This document shows positions 41,321 to 50,900 of a DNA stretch of 64,000 nt, piece after piece. The notes below the pieces were generated by a model. That model did not search any database, was not told the origin of the DNA, and worked only from the letters and a program-made list of their open reading frames with translations. This DNA comes from Poritiphilus flavus (GTDB lineage Bacteria; Bacteroidota; Bacteroidia; Flavobacteriales; Flavobacteriaceae). A program made the translations under genes and the position numbers. The first letter of the stretch is position 1. Each line of letters starts with the position of its first letter. Location: assembly GCF_009901585.1 (NCBI RefSeq), contig NZ_WXYO01000009.1, positions 124,001 to 188,000 of the forward strand. The letters are read 5' to 3'.

Positions 41321-44300
41321 ATTCTCCGGAATTAAAGTCATCTAATGTATGTTCTGGCGTATAAAGTGCTTCTTCTTTCTTTTTGGCCGCCCTTTCGGCT
41401 CCATGAATGCTTTTATCGCCTTTACCCCTGTGTATTTCTCGTGTGGCGATTACCAGGCTGATTTCGTCCAGAAGCTCATCTCCTTTATCTTCAACTTCCT
41501 GTTCGTAAACTTGCTCTACCCATAGGGATAAAATAGCCTTTTGGTCGGCTTCTGATTGTGCAGCCATCCGATCTTGTTCAGCCTGAGGCAGGCTTTTTAT
41601 TTTCTTTTTCAATTTTATCCTAATACGGTTCTTTTTGGTCTTTTCAAACGTATTTGGGTTTTCTCCAACCCTATCGATATGGTGTGCTTCCAGATTGGGT
41701 GGTACACTCGCTACTTCAGCAGCGTATATATCGTTTACGATCCTCTGTGCCTTTCTTAAGTAATAGTAGATCTGAGCTTCGGATTCAGAAGCTCCGGCAT
41801 CGTCTATAGCCTTATTGGTTTCTTTAATTTTATCTATCTTTTGTTGAGAGCTCAAAGAAGATCTCCTTATTAGGCTTGCCAGTACTGCTTTGTTTAGGGG
41901 TACGTCGGATGCCACCAGTTTGACCTTTTTCTCTTTGGGTTGTTCAGGGATCAGGACCTTACTGGTAGAAGTTGCCTCCAGGATTATTTCTGCAACGGCC
42001 AATAGCCTTTCCTCGGAAGAACTCAGTTCCTTGTTTGTGGGTTGCTCATCCTTTGGATTTACCTCTCCAATGATCACCCATTTTTTACCTTTTACCTTGG
42101 CTACCAGGGATTTAAGCTGATACCGGGCCTTAATCCCGGCTAGTATAGGTGTGATGAGCTTCTCTTGAATTCCCTTACCCTTAAGACGATTTACTGCGCC
42201 TACTGCTGTTTTCATGGCCTTGGCCAGGCGTGCTTTCGGATCTTTAGGAGTGCCGGCCGTAATCAATTTCTTCAGGAATGCCTTGGCTTTGCCAACGATC
42301 CAACCAATTACCTTGTCAATCGCCTGATCTACCTTCTTCTGAATCTTTTTAACTATGCTTACAATCTTCTTGGAGATCTTTCCAAGGCCCAGGAAATTTG
42401 CCAGGAAGCTGATGGCCAGGGTAAGCATGCCGGCCAGGGTTTGCTCCACCTTTTTAACCGCACCGCCAATTGCTCCGTTTGCAATAGCGGCCATAGAGTC
42501 CAGCACCGCCATACCTACCCGGGCGATCTGAGCGATCTTATCGATCAGGAAGGTTACGGTATCGTAAATAAAAAGAATGGCCTGTATAACCGCGCCTGCC
42601 GGGTTTAGGCTACTCACCAGCTTGGTGATCGCCTTGGTAACCACTTTGGTCACTACCCAGGATGTGATCTCACCGATGATCATGGATTTCAGATCACTCA
42701 ACTGCTCTTTTATACGTTCCCACATGGCCAATGGCCCTTTGGTCACCAGGATGGTCACCAGCTCAAAACCGGTTTCCAAGGCCTTGACTGCAGGTTCCCC
42801 AAGATGTTTAACCAGTTTTAAGCGCAGATTCGCCCAGGAAATACCAAGGACCGATAGCACAAATTTTATGATCTCCTTGATGCTAAGAGATTGAGGGATA
42901 TAGATCCCGGCGCCGGCCAGGGAACCCATCAACCAGTTGATCAGGGCCTTTTTGAGATGCGTGCCAATGTTTGCTGCAAATTGCATGAAACCCTGTTTGG
43001 CTGCCTCTACCAAATTACCTACAAAGCCAATTGGATTTTCAAGTATGCTGTTAAAGGCACCTCCTGCTTTCTTAAGCCAGGGTACCACGGCTGGCGCTAC
43101 CACAGAAAAAATGATCTCCAGCAGCTGCAGCACAGTGCCGCCCGCCCAGGACATAAATTCGCCTGCGATATTTAAGAAAGCCTTCCCGATCTTTTCAAAG
43201 GCTCCGGCTACTAATACAATATCTTTCCAGGTCAGGGATTTTAGCGTTTGGATAATGGTGGATGGAATGCTGGAAACAAAAGTCATAAGTCCGGATAGCG
43301 CCCCCTTGAACCAGGAAAAAGCTCTTTCAATAGCATTACCTTTTTTAATGTTTTCCCAGACTTCTTCCTGCCCGATCAGCTTCATAAAACCTCCGATCAG
43401 GTTCTCAGCACTAGGTGGATAGGGATCTCCAGTTATCGGATCACTGCCCAGAACAACCCTTAAGAGATCATAGGCCGGGGTACCTTCTGCGAGTAGGGCA
43501 AGGGGCCGGAGTATAGCTTCTTTTACCCAATCCATCATCTGTTTTACCAACGATTTGGCAAAGGAAATAAGGCGTTTTATTGGAGTGGTAAAGATTCGCT
43601 TGGCCCTTCTCCAAACACCGCCCAGATCAAATATATCAGACCAGCTAAGCGAGTCCAGGAATTGGTCTATAGCATCTTTAATGGAAGCGCCAGTGATACT
43701 CAAACTGTCCATTTGTTCTTTGAACCAACTGCTTACCCTGGAAAAGATCCCATGGTTGTCCAGGGCATCCGTGATAAGCTTTCCTCCAGGCAGGAATTCT
43801 ACCATAGCTCGGATAACATTACCGGCACTCCGGTCCACGGAACTCATATTGATGGGGTTTACACCCAGTATGATGGTGAACATGCGGTATCCCGGGATGT
43901 TGTTAGCCTTATCCGCGAAGTAATCCAGGGCATCACTGATCCCTAGCCGTTGAACTTTGGGCTGTGTATTGGATATTTGCGGTTTCCTGCGAACCGCTGC
44001 TCCTTGTTGTACCGTATGTGTTAGCTCATGGGCCAGAAGGCGCTGACCTTCCCTGCTGTTTGGATTGTACTGTCCTTCATTAAAGTAAATGTGGTTTTCA
44101 TGGGTGAAAGCCCTCGAATGGAGATCGTTGTTCATGGCAGCGGCGCTGCTGTCATTATGGATCTTTACTTCTGAAAAATCTGCCTGGAACTGAGATTCCA
44201 TAAATACCCGGGTGGTCGCAGGCATGGGTTCTCCTGAAGATTTACTGCTGGAGATCCCTCTGCCGACTGCAGCGGATGCCTCCGTGTTCCCGGATCCGTT

Positions 44301-45035
44301 TCTTTGAAGTGTACCTTCCTGGTTCTCCTCATCATCTGTAGCGGAGAATTTAGCCTGGACTTTTTCCTGTTCAGTTTCCCGTTCTTGCTCCTCCTCTTCT
44401 TCAACGGATTGAAGGCTTTCCTGAGCCTTGGTTTGAACAAATTGATTGCTGAGTTCGGGACTTATCTCGATGGGAGCAACAGGTTCCATATTGGCCTCTC
44501 CCTGGAAGGCAGCGGCTTCCTCAGGGCTTACCTCAGGCGAATCGTCTTCCTGCTTTAGCTCCTCTTCTTTTTCCTCACCTTCGGCAGCAGCTTTTTCTTC
44601 TTTTTCGCCAGCTTCAGCCTTGTCCGGCTTTTCTGCTTTTCCATCAGGAACCGGGGGTTCCTGAGTTTCAGGACTTTCCTCCGGCGGGTCCTTTTCGGGT
44701 TCTTTATCGGAACTTACTTCACTATCTTCTCCTGGTCTGGGTGGCATAATATCGGCAATCAGGGTATCCGGGTCTTTATCTGTTCCGGGACCCGCGGTCC
44801 TGGGGGCAGTCTGGATGCCGGGTGCGACGAAAGTATCAGTGGTGTGAAAGGCCGAAACACCAACGACCTGATCCGCCATTTGATCAGCTTCGGCTTCATA
44901 AATGCTGTCCGGGGATCCTACCTCAAGTTTTGCCTGTACGGAAGGTATAAAAGGGGCACTGCGTTCCCTGGGAGTAAAGACGGGGTGACGACTTACTTTC
45001 TTGGCGGGCGTTATGGCAGTGGTTTTGGTGCGCAT
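41313..45035 (-). CDS. large DUF4157 (eCIS core domain) putative effector with C-terminal His-His nuclease-like domain
   Basis: A 1240-aa protein. The N-terminus PFIPSVQAKLEVGSP (about 28-42) is shared with the next cargo protein. A long acidic linker (about 100-225) comes next. The DUF4157 domain (about 268-348) has AHELTHTVQQG (His336-His340 region). A ~650-residue stretch of amphipathic or hydrophobic helices (about 370-1000) could insert into a membrane or carry cargo. The C-terminus holds EAHHIDR (His1118-His1119) and REIHRGKGDKSIHG, an HNH/His-Me-like pattern that suggests a nuclease toxin. It is encoded between a second DUF4157 protein and the ATPase. The cargo role follows eCIS practice; the nuclease reading is tentative. 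Confidence 0.8.
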   Translation of the reverse strand: MRTKTTAITPAKKVSRHPVFTPRERSAPFIPSVQAKLEVGSPDSIYEAEADQMADQVVGVSAFHTTDTFVAPGIQTAPRTAGPGTDKDPDTLIADIMPPRPGEDSEVSSDKEPEKDPPEESPETQEPPVPDGKAEKPDKAEAGEKEEKAAAEGEEKEEELKQEDDSPEVSPEEAAAFQGEANMEPVAPIEISPELSNQFVQTKAQESLQSVEEEEEQERETEQEKVQAKFSATDDEENQEGTLQRNGSGNTEASAAVGRGISSSKSSGEPMPATTRVFMESQFQADFSEVKIHNDSSAAAMNNDLHSRAFTHENHIYFNEGQYNPNSREGQRLLAHELTHTVQQGAAVRRKPQISNTQPKVQRLGISDALDYFADKANNIPGYRMFTIILGVNPINMSSVDRSAGNVIRAMVEFLPGGKLITDALDNHGIFSRVSSWFKEQMDSLSITGASIKDAIDQFLDSLSWSDIFDLGGVWRRAKRIFTTPIKRLISFAKSLVKQMMDWVKEAILRPLALLAEGTPAYDLLRVVLGSDPITGDPYPPSAENLIGGFMKLIGQEEVWENIKKGNAIERAFSWFKGALSGLMTFVSSIPSTIIQTLKSLTWKDIVLVAGAFEKIGKAFLNIAGEFMSWAGGTVLQLLEIIFSVVAPAVVPWLKKAGGAFNSILENPIGFVGNLVEAAKQGFMQFAANIGTHLKKALINWLMGSLAGAGIYIPQSLSIKEIIKFVLSVLGISWANLRLKLVKHLGEPAVKALETGFELVTILVTKGPLAMWERIKEQLSDLKSMIIGEITSWVVTKVVTKAITKLVSSLNPAGAVIQAILFIYDTVTFLIDKIAQIARVGMAVLDSMAAIANGAIGGAVKKVEQTLAGMLTLAISFLANFLGLGKISKKIVSIVKKIQKKVDQAIDKVIGWIVGKAKAFLKKLITAGTPKDPKARLAKAMKTAVGAVNRLKGKGIQEKLITPILAGIKARYQLKSLVAKVKGKKWVIIGEVNPKDEQPTNKELSSSEERLLAVAEIILEATSTSKVLIPEQPKEKKVKLVASDVPLNKAVLASLIRRSSLSSQQKIDKIKETNKAIDDAGASESEAQIYYYLRKAQRIVNDIYAAEVASVPPNLEAHHIDRVGENPNTFEKTKKNRIRIKLKKKIKSLPQAEQDRMAAQSEADQKAILSLWVEQVYEQEVEDKGDELLDEISLVIATREIHRGKGDKSIHGAERAAKKKEEALYTPEHTLDDFNSGEYD

Positions 45036-45067
45036 GGATCGGATGAATCATTATTTCAAATGGCCGG

Positions 45068-46510
45068 TCATTCCGTAGCCTGTTGCTGAGCAGCTGCCTC
45101 TGCTTTGGCCTGGTCCCTGGCCGCCTTAAGCATCTGATCGAAATCAGTTTTCCATTTCTCCTGCTTTTTAAGCTTTTTGCTGTGCACAGTTCCCTTGTCG
45201 TAAATGATCTGTACAGCATCTTCTTCTGCACTTGCTTTCGCATAAATGGCATCTATCGCAGCGTTGATTTCATCGGCTTTTTTGTTCAAAACCGAATCCA
45301 CAAAAGCGTTCATCGCCTCCTGCGATTCAGCGGTTCCTGTTTCTACATAAGGAGAAGCAGGAATGGCCGCCCTCGCTTCATCCTGATAACTTCGCGCTAT
45401 GGTTTCAGTGATCTTAAAATGAATTTGCTCGTGAGAGAGCAGAATGTCTCTTTTGGTGTTAAAATTGACGTTATCTCCGAACTTTTGCTTAGCAGCCTCA
45501 TCATCGGTTACCCACTTTTTCTTCCAGGACTCATCCGTTTCCATGATGCCTTTTAGGAATACTTTGGTTGGATCGAAGGAGATAGTTACTTTGACGGTAG
45601 TTCCGTCCCACTCCGCATTGGCACTCATATATCCGCTGCCTATGTCCAGTTTAACGGTAGTAGCAGTTCCCGCAGAATATTTGGAAGTTTCGTCCACAGG
45701 GCCGTTAAAGTCATCCCAGGTGAGGGCCCTGTAATCAATGGGCACCCTTTGAACACTGGCTGGAGTCATGGATTTACCTCCCTTAAGGCCTGGGTTAACC
45801 GCACCTTGTTGAATGGTATGGGTTAGCTCATGGGCCAGTAAGTGCCTGCCTGCTTTGGAATTTGGATCAAAATTACCCTGCTTAAAATAGATGTCGGATC
45901 CATGGGTAAATGCTTTGGAGTTGATTTGATTGTTGAGGTCATGCGCGGTGCCGTCTGTATGGATGCGAACATTAGCGAAATTCGCCCCAAAGGCACTTTC
46001 AAGTTGTAGTCTATCCTTGGGATCCAGTTTTTGACCCTGACCTTTTTGCTGTGCCAATTGTGCCTCAAAATCAGGCCTAATTGCACCCCTTCCAAGGCTT
46101 TTAGCCTGGACCTCTTCCTCCTCTTCCTGTGCCTGAACCTGCTCCTCTTCTTCCTCTTCCTGTGCCTGTACCTGTTCCTCTTCTTCTTTTTCGGCCTGCA
46201 TCTGAACCTGTTCTTCTTCCTCGGCCTCCTGTTTTTGTACAAAAGGGGTCAGTCCGTCGGCCAGGGGCTTAGCCTGGACTTCTTCTTCCTCTGTCCCCAT
46301 CCTTTGAATTTGACCTTCGGAAGAGGTTCTGTTAACCACTTCGTCAGCCGTTCGGTCTGCCTCTACTTCATAGGCATCGCCTGGCTTTCCAATGTTCAGT
46401 TTAGTCTGAACCGGAGGGATAAAAGGGGTTTCCTTCTGGGATTCGCTCCCTTCCACAAAATTTTGGGCACGTGGTTTGTTTCTTCTCCTGAATCTTCTTT
46501 TTGAAAACAT
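45068..46510 (-). CDS. DUF4157 putative effector with DUF922 zinc-peptidase domain
   Basis: A 480-aa protein. The basic start (RRFRRR) and PFIPPVQTKLNIGKPGDAYE (about 29-48) come first, then a Glu/Gln repeat (about 95-137). DUF4157 (about 162-240) has AHELTHTIQQG (HExxH at 227-231). The C-terminal DUF922-like domain (about 255-460) has SHEQIHFKITE (HExxH at 360-364) and YDKGTVHSKKLKKQEKW, matching that family's peptidase-like core. Thus two zincin-like motifs lie in one protein. It begins one base after the stop of the tape-measure gene. A delivered protease is the likely role; this is inference. Confidence 0.82.
   Translation of the reverse strand: MFSKRRFRRRNKPRAQNFVEGSESQKETPFIPPVQTKLNIGKPGDAYEVEADRTADEVVNRTSSEGQIQRMGTEEEEVQAKPLADGLTPFVQKQEAEEEEQVQMQAEKEEEEQVQAQEEEEEEQVQAQEEEEEVQAKSLGRGAIRPDFEAQLAQQKGQGQKLDPKDRLQLESAFGANFANVRIHTDGTAHDLNNQINSKAFTHGSDIYFKQGNFDPNSKAGRHLLAHELTHTIQQGAVNPGLKGGKSMTPASVQRVPIDYRALTWDDFNGPVDETSKYSAGTATTVKLDIGSGYMSANAEWDGTTVKVTISFDPTKVFLKGIMETDESWKKKWVTDDEAAKQKFGDNVNFNTKRDILLSHEQIHFKITETIARSYQDEARAAIPASPYVETGTAESQEAMNAFVDSVLNKKADEINAAIDAIYAKASAEEDAVQIIYDKGTVHSKKLKKQEKWKTDFDQMLKAARDQAKAEAAAQQQATE
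46100..46228. repeat. in-frame Glu/Gln repeat (EEEEQVQAQ type)
   Basis: Residues about 95-137 of the DUF4157-DUF922 protein consist of repeated E(4-6)-Q/V-Q-x-Q units. At DNA level these are near-identical blocks of about 30 bp, so length variation by slippage stays in frame only in multiples of three. Confidence 0.75.
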
Positions 46511-46511
46511 C

Positions 46512-47948
46512 TCAACGCCATTTTACTGTTAATACATTAGGTAACCAGGGAAAGTGAATTATGGATATCCCCCAGGGAAGCTGATCTAAAAGAATGTCCG
46601 CCGTATGTTTTTCCACATAGAGCGTAATGCCCGGACCATCCTGTTCCAGGGTACCCTTTCTCTGCAGGAAATTGATCCTCAAACCATCTATACTTGTTTT
46701 TTTCAATGCTCCCCAGTGGGCCACCGCAGATTCCAATAGTTGATTTATTTCTTCCAGCTCAAATTCGCTTATGGGCAGTTCCCTGGGGAGTGGTTTTTGA
46801 ACAGGATAATGACAGAGCACTTTGGCCAATAGCAGTTCCTCTTCAGGGAATATCGTACTTCCTGTCGCAAGCGTATGCATCAGGCATAATGCTCTTTGCT
46901 GATGTGCAGTGCTGATAAACTGATCGTTTTCCAGCAATCCTACCTTTAGGAATAAACGTTTTATAAAAGGATGCAGTAATACAAGCCCTGCATTGTAAAC
47001 CAGTTGCCTGCGGTCTTTAGATTCGGCTTGCCAATCATCCCTCTCTGCCTTAATTCCCTGATTTGCAAATACACGTTCTTTGGGGGTATTACTTTCAGTA
47101 TTTTCTGAACCGGATAGATCCACACCGTGTTTATTGTTCTTTCGACTTAATGATTCCGGAAGCTGAGTTTGCAGGAATTCAAGAAAAAGCAGATGATTTC
47201 CATTACACTCTTCCTTAATTTGTTTGCTAAAAGAAGGCCAGACTGATGCTGCCAGGTCCTTCCAATCATTCCCCACCTCTAAGGAAAAGGCATAATTCAA
47301 AAAGGATTTGAGAAAATGTTGCCTTAACCGATGGCCGGCTGCGAATCGTTTGCTGTAATTCCGGGATTCCCGTTTTATGGTTTCCAGGAAGCTAAACAAT
47401 GGCAATACGGGTTTTTCTCCCAGGGTTTTCAACAATATGTCATACAATAGTTTTAGTGGTACCTGATCCGCTAATCGCTCCCTGGCTACAGCCTCATTGG
47501 TCAATAGTTCAATGAAATCGGATTTGATCCTGTCCTTTGAGAAGTCGACCCTTTCCGGCTCCGGTTTCAAGGAGAACCAGGGCGTTTCTCCGTGCTTCAG
47601 GAAGTAAAAGAAGGCCATCTCCGGGGATACGCTTTTATCTGATATTACCCATTCAGAATTGGCATTATCCCTTTGAGTACCTAATTCCAGTAAGACTGTG
47701 ACCAGTTGCTCAGAAAGGGATTTTCTCAGCTTGTAAAGACTGTCCGCATTCAGATCCAGGTTTAGGGACAGTTCGGGGATCCTTGTAACACCCTGCCCAA
47801 ATCTTTCATCAAGAAAGGGCGCAATATCTTCGAGACAATGCTGCAATTCATCAGCCAGACCGAGGGCTTGCAATGCGGGTAGCTGCTCGGAACTGCAATC
47901 AAAGGTCAGGTTGATGCGGTTAATGATATGTCTCTTCGATCTATCCAA
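46512..47948 (-). CDS. contractile injection system tape measure protein family
   Basis: The TTG start at 47948 is preferred: it overlaps the previous stop (TTGGATAG), has AAAGG just before it, and gives LDRSKRHIINRINLTFD. The track-type start at 47999 would overlap 59 bp. The C-terminal half (VLLHPFIKRLFLKVGLL, then EEINQLLESAVAHWGALKKT and the final LPWGISIIHFPWLPN) is the conserved core of the CIS_TMP family found in Bacteroidota eCIS loci. The protein is short for a pure length ruler, so a role in tail assembly may be more apt. It sits between the fibre-like gene and the cargo genes. Confidence 0.82.
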   Translation of the reverse strand: MDRSKRHIINRINLTFDCSSEQLPALQALGLADELQHCLEDIAPFLDERFGQGVTRIPELSLNLDLNADSLYKLRKSLSEQLVTVLLELGTQRDNANSEWVISDKSVSPEMAFFYFLKHGETPWFSLKPEPERVDFSKDRIKSDFIELLTNEAVARERLADQVPLKLLYDILLKTLGEKPVLPLFSFLETIKRESRNYSKRFAAGHRLRQHFLKSFLNYAFSLEVGNDWKDLAASVWPSFSKQIKEECNGNHLLFLEFLQTQLPESLSRKNNKHGVDLSGSENTESNTPKERVFANQGIKAERDDWQAESKDRRQLVYNAGLVLLHPFIKRLFLKVGLLENDQFISTAHQQRALCLMHTLATGSTIFPEEELLLAKVLCHYPVQKPLPRELPISEFELEEINQLLESAVAHWGALKKTSIDGLRINFLQRKGTLEQDGPGITLYVEKHTADILLDQLPWGISIIHFPWLPNVLTVKWR

Positions 47949-50900
47949 AAGTACCTTTAAATGTTTCCAATACTTCGTCCAGGTTGTTCCTGACACCACC
48001 GCTAAGTCGCTCGTCAGTTTCGGATCTGATCTCCAGTAAGCGTGTAGGGATGGGGTTTAGCTCAAACAGCATTTTTAACGGCTCTATAAAGGTGTCTACG
48101 GCGTTTTTGGTGAAACTTACCCAGTCCTGAGGGATGCCATTTCGACTTGTAATCTTTCCTTCTCTGCATAGCTGCAGATAGAAGTAAAGCAACATGTTTT
48201 CATAGTACAGACGTAGCGTAAACTCCTGCTCTTTCAATGGTAAGTTTACGGTCAATCGTTCTGTAATAGACCTTTGCAGCGTTTGGATGCCCTTGTACAG
48301 CTGGCTATCCAACTCCCCTTTTAATGAACTTTCTATATCCGTAAGCAGGATCTTGTATAGCGGAGTAAAATTCTCCTGGTAGAATACCGCACCGTTTTTC
48401 AGGGCTGAGGGATGCTTCTCAAGATCTGTTTCTATCGCGAGTTTTGCAGTATTGATCTTGTCAGCTGTTTCTTTCTGACAGTTTACGGGTTCGTTTCCTG
48501 TTTTTGGGACATTGATCACTTTGGTCTGGGTAGCTGTATCCGTACATCTGCCGTTTTCCGCAGTCAATTTAATGTCGAAACTGAAGGTACCTCCGGGAGT
48601 TACGGCGTATTTGTGGGTAAATTCCAGTGCATCCTGCTTAACAATTCCTCCCTGACCGAAGTCCCAGCTAAATTCTTGTCCGTCAATATCCTTACTCGTA
48701 TTCTTGATCGTAATGACCGCGCTGGTGTTGTCATTCCTGAAGTCCACTTTTTCACTTATGGCGAAACTGGCATCTGGCTTTCTCAACACAACCAGTTCTT
48801 CAGTAACGTTCTGGCCATTTACTCTGAATTTTATGGTCTTACCGAAAAGATTTTCGGGAACCTGGTTCGGGTCAAAGAAGAAGTTACCCTCCTTTTTAAC
48901 GATCACTTCCGCCAGATCTTCATTATCAACATGGGCGGTAACCACGCCGTCTACTGGCGTTACTTCCATTTGCTCCGGAGTTCCCTGTCCTTCAAACGGA
49001 ACGCAAAGGTGATCCTTGGCGATAAAGATGAAGGTTTCCTGATCGGGGAATACAAATGTGGTTGCAGGGGTATCTGTGCAACAGATATAAGGCAGGCATA
49101 GATCTCCTATCACAGTTCCATGGGAAAGATTGGCTATCGTTCCAAACCTGCCTTCAAGCAACAGGTTCTCCAGGGCCAGATCCCTGATCGAGGGTTGATT
49201 TCCTATAGCGGTTAATCTTCTTATGTCCGATTCCGCAACCAGTGATCTTGGCTGAAATCTCCCGATTGGTGTACCTGTTATGTTCCTTATATCCCTGGAG
49301 GTTTCCACAGGCCTTATTCCTGTAAGGACATCGGAGGCGGAGATACTTGTAGCGGGTTTCGGCTTAAGGGAGGAGTAATACAATACAATGAAGGTCCCTC
49401 CTCTTTCAACCCCGGCTTTGTGCTCCAATCCAGGATGTGGTTTCACATATTCCTTAAGTAACATTTTGCGCAGCAGTTCCTCTTTTCTCTCAAGGATCTT
49501 TTCATATAGCACTTTTACCCTTTCAACCAGGCAGCAGGACGAGATTATTCTGTTGAGCACAAAGAAGTAATTCTCCAGGTAAGTAGCTCCGGAAATGGCG
49601 CTGTCCTTTTTGCTCACCTGGTTTTGTAGCTTCTTTTTGGCGGCTTTAGCTGCATCGCATTGCTTTTGCAGAGCCTGGATATACTTGGCAAGGTTTTCCT
49701 CGGTAAAATCTTTAATGTCTATGAGTTTGCTGTCTTCACTAACCTTAAGTTTACCAAGGAGATCTCCCGGGATCTCGGCAACTGCCACCTGGAACTCATT
49801 TTCCCAGTCCTTTATGGTATCCTTTACAGCAGCGTCAATTTTCACCTGGAAATCACTGCCGCCATCCGAGGTGCTTAGATTTTTTACATATAGTTCTCCA
49901 AGGCTGCCCTCGCTACTATCCATATTGTCCATCACCGCATTTCGCTTTGGTTTCGCGGCCCTTCTTGCAAAGGTCCCGGCAACGGCTTTTTCAGTTCCGG
50001 CCCGGCCAAGGACTCCTTCTCCGAATCTGGTGACCGGGGTAAAAGCTGTCAGCCCGGAGAAAGTACCGCCTCCGGCCAGGGGTTGGCCGGAATCTGTGTT
50101 GTTCTCTGCTACCAGGGCATCCGTGGCAAACATCTTGTAATCCAGGTGGGCACCTTTTTCCACTGCGCTAAATCTCGTAAGGAACTTACTGCTCCCGGAG
50201 ATCATACATTTTTGCTCTTCATTCCAGGCCTGAAGGATTACCTGTAGATCTTCAAAAAACACATTGTATTTGTCGTAATCTATGGTGTCTTCATCGGCAA
50301 GAGCTCCTACCGCAATAGGTACAATATCAAAGGCCAGGCCATTTTGAGCCCTTAAGTTTTGCAATTCTTTTACTACGGATTGTACTTCCAGACCCACATG
50401 ACCTTCTATCCTGTAAAAATCGTGGTCTTCCAGGCAATAATTAAGTGGATTGAAGTCTGCGGTCGGGTATCCCACCTTGTAGTAGTTCAGGGGGCGTTTC
50501 CGCATTTCAGGATTCCAGTTAGGCGGAAGATCTTCCTTAGCCGATGCGGATGTAATGTTGTAATAAAAAGGTATTGCCCTTTCGCCTAAGGTGTAATGGC
50601 CATTTCTGGAAGGTGTTATCCGGGTATCCTTGGTGATCGAAACCAGGAAGTGTTTGATCATATACATCATTCTTTCAAAAAGCTTTTGAAAGTACTTGAG
50701 GCTTTGTTCCTGCTGATGGGTCGGGGAGGGGTAGAAGGCATGCCTGATACTGCTTGTCTCCGAATGAACTTCTCCGAGGATCACATGTTTGGGAAAGGCC
50801 AAAGGATCCGGGCAACAAATACCGTAATCCTTGCTCAGCGCTTCCAATAGTTCGTTATAGGCGGTTGCCAGATCTTTGTAGAAGTCGTACAGGTATTGAA

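Noticed and set aside
42577-44664. Several plus-strand frames of 70-160 codons opposite the 1240-aa protein gene
   Set aside because: They are antisense shadows with low-complexity translation and no family resemblance, while the minus-strand gene is intact and recognised.
49595-50140. 181-codon plus-strand frame opposite the PKD fibre-like gene
   Set aside because: Antisense shadow of a continuous coding gene; serine-rich translation typical of a reversed reading frame.
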